Source: Centroberyx gerrardi (taxonomy: Eukaryota > Chordata > Actinopteri > Beryciformes > Berycidae). From it: DNA of 64,000 bases. The notes beneath the pieces are model-generated. The model saw nothing but the letters and a program-made list of their open reading frames with translations. It did no database searches and was not told the origin of the DNA. The position numbers were made by a program, and so were the translations under genes. The stretch covers positions 5,726,307 to 5,790,306 of the forward strand of contig NC_136017.1 of the NCBI RefSeq assembly GCF_048128805.1. Reading direction: 5' to 3'. Shown in pieces: positions 1 to 10,900 of the stretch (position 1 is the stretch's first letter; every line of letters starts with the position of its first letter).

Positions 1-29
1 CCGCTTCATTATTGAATTCATACTTTTCA

Positions 30-76
30 ATTTCAGGCATTTAGCTGACGCTTTTCTCCACAGTGACTTACAATGA
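30..76 (+). repeat. Teleost 'CATTTAGCTGACGCTT...ACTTACAATGAG' repeat
   Basis: GGCATTTAGCTGACGCTTTT, then CTTACAATGAG. Related copies: 3600-3665, 5530-5580, 7130-7180 (+) and 23210-23285, 28985-29035 (reverse orientation). Confidence 0.55.
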
Positions 77-112
77 GTGTAAAGGTTGAGTTAATTCATC
101 ATTCAGTATCGC

Positions 113-457
113 TACACAGCAAAATTGTCACTGTTAATTTAACTCTGAGAGTGTAAGAAGCAGCATTAAATGTCCGCACCCATCACAGTTAATTTAACAC
201 TTTTAGATAGTTTTGAACAGAGACACATCAGCTCTGGGTGGACAAAAACACTCCAATCAACACCTGTCAAATCAAAAGAATTGTCGCTGAAAAATCAACA
301 CAAAAAATTAGAAAATTTTCTGTGTAAAATGAAGATTTAGTCTGTAAACGTTTCATCTTTTGGTTTAAAAGGTCTTGAATTATCTACTATCCTTTAAATA
401 AATACTCTTACTGTTTTAATTTTGTCACTTATGAACACTGGAAAATTTGCTATATAA
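113..457. mobile_element. MITE with TACACAGCAAAAT termini
   Basis: It begins TACACAGCAAAATTGTCA and ends in an inverted match; one end lies at ~305-328 (AAAATTTTCTGTGTA) and a second end-like copy at ~434-457 (CACTGGAAAATTTGCTATA). A second family member lies at 43426-43620. Located in a col5a2 intron. The true right end is unclear. Confidence 0.55.
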
Positions 458-572
458 AATACACTATCAATCCCTTTGTATGGGTTGACGTCACTCTTTC
501 CAAATAGTGGAAATCTAATTTTGGAATAAATCTCTTCTTTTCTACTTCTTCTCCCGCTGGTTGTCCCTGCAG

Positions 573-2997
573 GGAGAGCGAGGCACTCCAGGAGAGAGAG
601 GTGATGTCGGACCCAACGGCCTTCAGGGACCCAAAGGTAGTCCAGGAACACCAGGACCAGACGGGCCAAAGGTATGGCAACCATCACACACACCTTTTAT
701 CCTGAGAATACATTACGTTTGTAGACTTTGGACTTAGATTGTGTAGTTACACTGTTGTAACTACTGTAAATTATGTATTGGGGAGATTATTAAGTGCAAA
801 CAGTTTTATTGTGTACCTATAATGCTTTTCCTTAGGTCAATACACAAGTTAATGCACTGGAATAAGGGCATAGTAGAAACATTGACATTTATTTACATGA
901 AAATGTCATGAATTATTACTTTAAGTGACATTCTCTAAAAATGGGAACAGGTGGTTACTAATGTAGAGAGACACTTTTGTCATTGTGCATCTTATTAAAT
1001 CCTCTGCATCCTGTAGGGTAACCCTGGTCCAACCGGTGGGGTCGGAGAGCCAGGATCTCCAGGACTCATGGGGATGCCGGGGGAGAGGGGCATCCCAGGA
1101 CCCTCCGGACCGAAGGGAGACGCAGTAAGTTACAGCGCGGGATTACATAGGAGTGTAAATCTGACCTGCAAAGGCAAAGAACAGCAACTGTGTGAGGAGT
1201 GAAATCAAGAAAAAATGACTTTATTAAATGACTTAAATGAATATCGCCTGCAAAAGTAATGTTGGTACAGAAGTAGATCATTTGGCAGTATTTATGATTG
1301 TTACGGATGTGATATCTAAAGCTTAGTCCTGACCTTTGACCTTTAAAACACACAAGACTAGTTACTGCTGTTTGCCTTTGTAGGCAGTGTAGTACATTGA
1401 AATAAACACATTTTTCCTGGTATCACTGTTGGATTACGACTAGAGTACATTTCCAACAAGGCACACCTCTTCCTGTAAATATGGATTGGAAATAATATGT
1501 TATTTTCTATAAGACCATCACGCTCTGCATAATGTATGCTCTTCAGATACACTCTGCTGTTCTGTGATATTTCCACAACAGCAGCTGCAATGGGAGTTTG
1601 ATATGAGAAAATGTTTCAGGATGTAAAACATCAGCGGTGAACGTCAGGTTTTGGTGTCAGTCCCTCAGAATCAAAGAGCGACGGCTTCTTTCTAGAGCCG
1701 CCATTTTGCACCAAGAGACGTCAAACAATCATACAGGGAGAAACCCATCGTAGAAGAAGAAGAGAGACCAATTTCTCCACCCACAGGAGCAGGAGAGAGA
1801 CCAGAATGCAATGCAGCCGAGAGACATGTTATGCTATCACTCTCTCCACTGCAGCAAGTTCACTCCTGCTCTCTGGGGGTTTATTGAAAGGAATTCTGGG
1901 AAATCACTAACTGGTGTAGAAGTAGACGAGGCAGGTTGAGGGAAAGTGGCTTCACCCAAAAAAGTAAATGACAACACTTGATCACAAAATAACTCCTGGT
2001 ATGCATCATTTCTTTTAACAGGGTTCCACCGGAGAGAAGGGAACTGAGGGCACAGCAGGATCTGACGGTCTGAGGGTGAGTCTGACTGGATTACTGTTAC
2101 TGACTGACACCGGTGTTACAAACATATCGGTTACTGTCTGTCACTGTTTCACCATTTCTTTCCCTTCAAATGGAAGTCTCACGGCCTTTTGTTGTCCTAC
2201 TGTATAAAACTCAATATGGATCCAATCACTGATTCTTGCATTGTTGCTGCATCTTCAAATTCTGGCAGAGAGCAAGCAGTGTTATAGATCAGTGGGTCTC
2301 AACCTGCGGGTTCTGGACCCCCGAGTGGGTCAGGAGATGGTTTAGAGGGGGCCGATATGAATTATTGAATGTGAAAAAATGTATTTCTACCATGCAACTT
2401 TATGAACATGTTTTTGATATTTGTGATTTCATGTGAATGATGATCATTTCCAATATTTAGGCTTTGTCGACTAATTACTTAAATACCCGGCAAAAAGCAA
2501 AAAAATTGGAGTCAAAGTTCATCATCTTGCGAACACAGAAGTCATGACCAGGCTTTGTTGGTGTTGCAAGCCAAACAGGTTCAGAGCCGCTACAGTGCAT
2601 CATGATTTAAGCTCCTTATTTTCAATATACTTTTAATATTTTATGTTTTTTCCTCTTCACTAAAAGGGACTTGCTGGTCCCGTTGGACCTGCTGGCTCCA
2701 GTGGACCCAACGGTGAGAAGGTGAGATCGAAATATTATTGTTCAAGTTTCTAATTATTATCCAACATTATCACATATTTCTGAACTCACTGCACATTGCA
2801 TACCAACTATAAGAAAACAATAGGTATTTGGGTGAATTTGAATTTGCTCTGAATTAAGGTTAAATTTTGAATTAAGATTAAAATCACCATTACATAAGCA
2901 TCACCATCGCGACCATAACCCTGACTCCTTAACACTGCCTCTCCTTACTTAGTAGTCTTGTTTTCCTATTGTCAAGCCTACATCGTTTGAAATAACT

Positions 2998-3046
<49 letters not shown>

Positions 3047-4417
3047 TCCTTTTCTCTCATTTTAACATCTCCCTCCCCATCTCTCTCTCTCTCTTTCTTT
3101 CTCTCTCACACACATACACACACATGCTCATGCCGCACACCTTTAAATTGACTTTATTTCTTTTTTAAAACAAAATGTACTTGTGTCCTCATGTTGCTCT
3201 GCGGTAACAAACACTTTTTGACTTGACCGCTCCTTTATTTCAGGGTGAACCCGGCCCAGCGGGACCCCCAGGCCGCCGAGGATCCAGAGCGATAGCTGTC
3301 AGTAGAACATTTTACCCGACGACTGACATTGAATTTGACGTTGTTTGCCGCTGTGCTTCCATTTCTCCCTCAAACTGTGTCTTTAATGTCGGTAACAGGG
3401 TTCTCCAGGTGAGCCTGGTCCAACCGGCGCCGTCGGCTTCCCCGGATCTCCTGTAAGTGTCCGCTAAGACTTTTCACATATCGTTGATGTCTAAAATATT
3501 CCAATGAATCGACTGTTAAAGGCTCATACTGCACAGTCACAGATTAAAGTAAAGTTTTGCAGTGTAGTGGAGCTTATTTTCCAAAGCGGATCAGGACTTT
3601 ACACATTTACATTTACACCTCAGGAGTTTAGCCGACTCTCATATCCAGAGCAATTTACAATGAATAGAATAAGCTTCAATTCCTAGATCATTAACATTAC
3701 AATAGTGAGGTCAAGGGTCAGTGCTGCAACGCTCTGACAATAGATGTGATAAAATATTAGACATAGAAATAAGATTTTAAGAGCAAAATAAGTCAGAACA
3801 GATTTTCTTCAGTGTTCACAGGGAGAAATACAGTTCAAAGTATTGAATGTCTAAAAGAAGCCTGAAGAAATCTTTAACAGCGCGACTTCCTGGTTCTCCT
3901 CCCCAGGGTCCTGATGGTCAGCCAGGGGTCAAAGGTGAAACAGGTGAGCCAGGCCAGAGGGGAGAGTCAGGAGCACCCGGACCACAGGGGACGGCTGGCA
4001 AACCCGGCACCCAGGTACGTATCCCAAAATATTACTCCATACCTGGGCGTATGGCAGCATTGCTGGGGAATATAAGTGTGGAATGAAGTTTCTGTGATGC
4101 TTCTAGAGATTTAAAACACCACAAACTATGAATTTTCTTGAGATTTTGGCCTTGAAAGCTAAAGTAGATCAAGACTAGCTGGTCTGTTACTGTGCAAGGA
4201 GAAAATATGCTCTTGATCTACACTGTAAATGTCCATCTGAACAAGTTATTTAATGTTGTGTCTAGTCTCACCTTGGAACAAGTTGAAAAATCTGCTAGTA
4301 GAGTGTGAATGTTGTGCATGATAGTTTTATGTGTATCAAGAATTTTTGCAGCTGACCTCAACTGGAATTAAGGCAGATCATTCCATTTGTTTCAAGCTAT
4401 TCAAGATCATGTCATCG

Positions 4418-4462
<45 letters not shown>

Positions 4463-4637
4463 AGGGGCCTGTTGGTGTGACTGGACTGAAGGGCGGCAGA
4501 GGAACACAGGGGGCAGCGGTGAGTCCGGCTCTCGTTTTGACGTGTTATAAACGTGTTATAAATAACAATTAACAACACCGACCTGCAACCTGCAACTGTA
4601 TTAGTACGACTAGTAGCAGTATTAGTAGTATTAGTAA

Positions 4638-4669
<32 letters not shown>

Positions 4670-6794
4670 GTAGTAGTAGTAGTATATACAGTTTTGAATT
4701 AAGAATGAATAAAAAACAGAAAAAATGTCAAAGAATGGGTGTCGCTATTTGTATGAATGTGATGTAAATCTAACTTTGTAACATTGTTAAGAAAAGTGCT
4801 GTACAAATATAGTTATCCTAATTATTATTATTCATTATTAACGTTATTGGATTATGATCATTACTGTTGTCTTAAATATTCAGGGCTCATCTGGTTTCCC
4901 TGGACTGCCTGGAGGAATTGGACCAGTTGGATCTCTTGTGAGTGAATCTGTTCCATCTTAATTTATTATCAATAAGAAATGATTTATGGACATCTGAAAA
5001 AAATATATTTTGACGTACAAGATCATTAGCATGTTTTAATGTTTGCAATAGAATCATTTTCTTTGTAAAATAATGATTAAATGCAGATTCTAGGCTTCTT
5101 CCAATCATTAATGTAGTACGCTGACTGAGAGGTTGTGTGTGTGTCAGGGTGCTGTCGGGGCAGCCGGGCCCATAGGTGCTCCGGGGAAGCAGGGTCCCGG
5201 CGGGATCCGAGGGGAGAACGGAGCTCTTGGGAACCAAGGAGAGGCAGGAGCCGCGGGGCCAGCGGGCAGCCCGGGAGAAAAGGGAGACTCCGGAGAGGAC
5301 GGTCCTCCGGTGAGTTCACTAAAGCCTGTCTCCTCGAAGTTTACCAACCGTCGCTCTGTAAACGTTTCATCAGAAGTAGTTTTAGACTTCTTTGACCATG
5401 AGACAAACTTTTGAATTATTTACTTTCATCGGATGATCGTTTTCTCTACTTGCCTTTCCAAGTTCTTTAGTTTTTTATTTTCCGCTCTTTCAAATTCAGT
5501 TCAACTCAGATTTCGTTCTTCGTTCCTACATTTACATCTAGATTGGATATTTAGCAGATGCTCTCATCCACATCAACTAACTAGATCTAAAAAGTTCTTC
5601 CTATATACATGTATATATATATATATATATTTGAAATTCAGTTCAGTCCAATTCAGTTCTTTATCCTTTTCACAGATGCTCTCATCCTCAGCAACTAGCA
5701 GCAGCAAACTGATATTATCGTCATTTATCACCAACATTGCAAGCAGATATACCTATTAGTACAATACCGGCTTTTGGTACCAATATCAATTTTGAGGAAT
5801 CGATATTGAAAAGTATCAGAAGAGATTCTAAATGTTGGATTCTCAACGGATGCTCACGTTCTCCTCTGATTTCTGGATAATTGTACGGAGGAAATCAACA
5901 CAAATTACATTTAGATTCAGTCTGATTCTGTTTAGCTTCTATTTTCCGGTTACAAAATCAGATGGCATGTATAAATGAATATAATTGACTCTGTCTTGTA
6001 ATGAAATATGCTTTCATTCAGCAAAGAAAGCCACTGAAAAGTAGCGAATTTGAAGTGTTGGAAGCGGCAGTATTGCATTATTTCCGACACTTCTCAGCTC
6101 TACATGACTTTAGCTCTATTGCCTAACTCTTTTCTTGTGTTGTGTCACAGGGTCCTGACGGGCCTCCAGGACCCTCCGGTACCTCAGGACAGCGCGGCCT
6201 GGTGGGTCAGCCTGGGGTCAGAGGAGAGAGAGGCATGCTGGGACTGCCAGGTCCTGCTGTACGTATTCCTCCTCACACTGTTTGTGATGTTCAGTGTTTT
6301 CTGTCGGTGATCTGTTGAAATCTGAGAGCGGAGGTGCCGGAAAGGTCGAGGCTGAAGGTTCATTTCAAAATGCAAACTGTCACAAATTATTGATTACCTG
6401 CTTAGAATTGCAACAGGTAACGAGATTCACTGGATTGATCCCAGTCAGTAATATAATCCGCTTACATTTAGTGACTTTAAGGCAACTTTTCTGCAAAAAT
6501 ACATTGACAATGCAGTTAAACATCATTTATTTCAGTTTACAGACTGTGATTTTATCAGTGTTCCCAACAAAAACTCTGTAAGAAGATGTACTAATACTCT
6601 TTTTTTCCCATGGCTCAATTTACAGTTTAATCAAACCTATAGTCTGTAATTGGAATAGTGCTGTAAGCATGTACAACCATCACCCTCAAAAAGAGTCAAA
6701 GTTAACATGGATAATTATTCCTCAGGTTCAGGCTCAGGGAAGAAGATGCAGTTATAGCGGCAATTTAAGATCCAGACTGTGACGTGATTTCTGC

Positions 6795-6825
<31 letters not shown>

Positions 6826-7717
6826 GCCTAACCAGTATCAATATTTGGCCTATTTCCATATGAATTAAAGTGCCTACTGTATATTCTCCCAATCGTAAAT
6901 GCCTTTGTCTCTTAACCACACAAGAAAAACAAGCAGAGTGGAACGATTTGTTCTTGTTCTCAAACTTACCATCAATATTCGTTTCCCAGGGTGCACCGGG
7001 AAAAGCCGGCACTCCTGGAACTCAGGGCCCCAAAGGCCCAGCTGGTGGAGTTGGTTTACCAGGAGCCACCGGGCCGAGAGGAGACGCCGGTCCAGAGGTT
7101 TGTCCTGTCCATCTAAACCATTTCCTATATAATTTACATTTTAGGTATTTAGCTGATGCTCCTATCTAGAGATTTACAGTGAGTGCAACAGCAGAATAAT
7201 TCCTCAATTACCAACATTAGTTACAATAGTAAGGAGTGTAACGGTGCATCATCTTTAATAGGACTGGCACAGATATTTGTATACTTCAAATAACTTCTAC
7301 ATTTAAAAAGTAATGTTTTTTACATAGAACCTGATAATGAATATTGAATACTGATTACAAATTCCATAAAAACTACTATTACATTTGCTTATGATGCTTA
7401 TGCTTGTTTTTGTTTCTTTTGAAGTGAGATTTCTTTTTCATAAGCACTTTGGCTTTTTTTTTTAATCTCAACTATGTCACCTTTTTTATCTCCCAAATTT
7501 GCATTTTTCTCCCTTCTGTGTTTTGTCATCATAAACTAACAACACATATTTTTCTGTAATGTTAATTTTTCCTCAGGTCTTCATATGGGAAGCTGATTAT
7601 ATCATTATGTGTCTTTATGCAGGGTATCGCTGGAGCAGAGGGGTCGCCTGGTAAGGACGGTGTCCTAGGAGCCAGGGTAAGACTAAAAACATGGCAGTCA
7701 AGAGACACAAGTGTGTA

Positions 7718-7776
<59 letters not shown>

Positions 7777-7915
7777 AACAGTGTGTGTGTGTCTGCTTGT
7801 GTAATGTGGCTAATCCTCTTAGTTTGAACAAAGTCCTTAATGAAAATCCCCACTTCTACACTTGAATTTGATCCTTTTCAAGTAGTGAACTGGATATGTG
7901 CACACTGATCATTGA

Positions 7916-7958
<43 letters not shown>

Positions 7959-10900
7959 GGAGACAGAGGGAACCCCGGTGCGGAGGGTCTGGCTGGTGCT
8001 GCAGGGTCCCCGGGGACGGAGGGTCCGGTGGGAACGACGGGCGGTCCGGGGGAAAGAGGCGACAACGTGAGTTCCGGAAACACACACACACACACAACAT
8101 TAAAGGAAGACACAGAGGTTTGGGGAGATCGGCTCATTGGTCAACTAGACACCAAGATCATCCATGTGTCCCCGATAGATCATTCACTCTGGTGCTCCAT
8201 GCTAATTGGGAGCCAATCTACCAAAAACTGACGTATTTCTTTAACGACACAATAGGAACATGCTGTGTTCGTGTTTTTATTGCTTGGTTACATAATGTTA
8301 CACTCATTGATCAAGGAAACCTAGAGATTATTATCACCATTTAGACTGATAATTCAAAAATAACATGTTTTAATATGTTGTATTCAATACACATTTCAAT
8401 GTTATACTGATGCTGATATTGTGTGTCAAACTCAACCGAATTCCTCATCAAACCATAGCAATAAAAATAGATAAAACCCCCACTTTGATTTATTTTAATT
8501 TAATCCAATCTTAATGCACTGCATCAATCAAAGTAGCGTAGTCTATTACACAAGCTAACTTTATAAAAAAAAGAATCCTGTGCAGTTTTAAGCCACAGCA
8601 AGATAAAGTACTGTGGGTTACAGTAATCACAGCAAAAGTAGTGATCCTGCTGTAAAAGTAAATCTTCTCATCTCAATTTTTTTCTGACTCGTCTCTATGC
8701 TTGTTTTGAATTTAGGGTGCCAGAGGGCCCCCTGGATCCCAAGGATCATCTGGAGTAAGAGGCAAAGTGGTAAGGATGAAATGACAATTTGTTACCTCAA
8801 AAACAGCAACAAATAAAACATACATTTCTAGCAGATATTTTTAATTTAAAACATGCCAGTCTCAGTTTCAATAGCGTGTTGCATGACACCAATCTTGAAT
8901 TGTCGTTGTGTGTCCCGCGTTCAGGGACCCCAAGGACCACTGGGAGAGAGTGGAGCGACCGGAGATCAGGGAGAGCGGGGTCAGAAAGGACACAGAGGTT
9001 TCACCGGGCTCCACGGTATCCCAGGAACAACTGTAAGCAAAATGATTACTCACACTGGCATGACGACCCCATATATAATAGTGCTGGCTTCTCTCAGTTA
9101 GCAAGGATGGGACGCTCTTCTCTGTTGCAGCCCCACTTTGTGCCTACTGCAGCTTTAAAGCCAAACAGTCTGGAGCCTAGTTACTTTTATGCTGAAACAT
9201 AATGGCCTTGAACTTGTCAAATGATAAAATCTCATGCTCCTCTGTTTCAGGGGTCCACAGGTGAACCAGGAGGTCCAGGTATCGTCGGACCAGGAGGCCA
9301 GAGAGTAAGTACATAACAGTACTTTTGACCAACAGGTTCATCGCAGGTTCATGCTTTACAGAGACCCAAAAACAGATAAAACATATGCATGGACGCATAT
9401 TTTTTACAGTGTTTACATTGTCTTATAACCACATAGGGGCCTCCAGGAGTGGTGGGACCCCCTGGGAAGGAGGGAAATATGGGACAGACTGGACCTATGG
9501 GCCCCCCTGGAACCAGAGGAGCCAGCGGAGACATCGGAGCAGAGGTGAGACAACATGAACTTTACATTTTTACGTTGTAGACATTCAGCTGACAGTAAGT
9601 AAGTAAGTCAAGTGCATTTCTATAGAACCTTTCATAGAGCAAAGTCACAAAGTGCTTCACAAGAGTAAAATAGTTAAAATAAGACCAGAAAAAAAACAGT
9701 AAGACATAAAAATTCAATAATAAGACTAGAAGACAGTAAAAAACAATAAGACATAAAAATTCAATAATAAGACTAGAAGACAGTAAAAACCAATAAGACT
9801 TAATAACACACAGAAGTACAGACACAGAGGCTAAACAAAGGCCAGTCTGAACAGATGAGTCTTTAGCTGCTGTTTGAAAGTGAGAGTGAGCAGGTATTGG
9901 TTGGTGTCACAAATGGCTGTTGATGGCGATCTGCTCATTGCATATCTTTAAAATACAGAAGTGAAGGGATAAAACACAGCGATTAAACAGAGAAAGAAAA
10001 GAAAAAATACTAATTTGTGCAAAAAACATGACTTAAATCTCATCTTAAAACGAACTAAAAATTGTCGTGACAATAATGCGATACCTTAGCAATCTGCTTA
10101 GGAAAATTCTGTTTTCTGTTGCCTCCCTCACAGGGAGGTCAAAGGTCAGGGTCAGCTACGGAACAGCATCCTGGAGCTGGTAGGGCTTCAGTGTCTTGCT
10201 CATGGACACTTCAGCAGGGTGAATGCTTACTGGGGCTTGAACTCCAAAGTCTCTATAACCGCCCAAAACATGACAAACAAACGCACCACTAACCCCGTAT
10301 TAATAAATGTTCATGTTCCTCTTGTCTCGGTCAGGGTCCGGCTGGGGACCCCGGCCCCCCCGGCCCTCCCGGCCCCCCCGGACGCCCCACCGCCGCCGTG
10401 GAAGACCTCTTCGGCAGTTTCGATTACGGACACTACGGCGGCGCTCCGGAGGCCGAGGAGTTCGGCGACCCTCCCCCCCCTCCCGAGTTCAACGAGGACG
10501 AGGCTCTCCCCAACAAAGCGCCGGTGGTGGTCGGGGCGGACAGCGGCGTCCAGGCGACGCTGAAGACGCTCAGCGGACACCTGCAGAACCTCCGCAGCCC
10601 CGACGGCAGCAGGATGAACCCCGCCAAAACCTGCCAGGACATCAAGCAGTGCTACCCGCTCAAGAAGAGTGGTGAGGGCTTCATGTGGCCTGTTGTTTCT
10701 ATTGTTCTATTTTTTATTCAGATCTCCATGTGTCATCACTAAGATATCAACTATTCATCTAACAATATAACTTAATACAACAATAACATATTCTAACCCC
10801 AAGAAATTAACAATATTGCAACTGTCAGATATATGGAGTACATATAAAGACAAAAAAAAAAAAAGATAATACTAAAATATTTTTAAGTGTGAGAACAAAG

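Larger units (their letters stand above)
1..572. other. col5a2 intron, left edge of window
   Basis: Intronic, because the first exon seen (573) is an internal Gly-X-Y exon with a good acceptor. It holds a teleost repeat motif (30-76) and a MITE (113-457). The upstream half of the gene is outside the window. Confidence 0.8.

Noticed and set aside
3244..3288. A 45-bp version of the collagen exon with a GC donor (AGA|GCGATA), which would avoid the Ala triplet
   Set aside because: GCGATA is a poor GC donor, whereas GTCAGT nine bases later gives the 54-bp size expected at this place in the gene. Kept only as the refuting alternative.
10307..10675. Arg/Pro-rich and antisense frames over the collagen junction exon
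   Set aside because: They are out-of-frame shadows of a GC-rich exon whose Gly-X-Y and telopeptide frame is clear.
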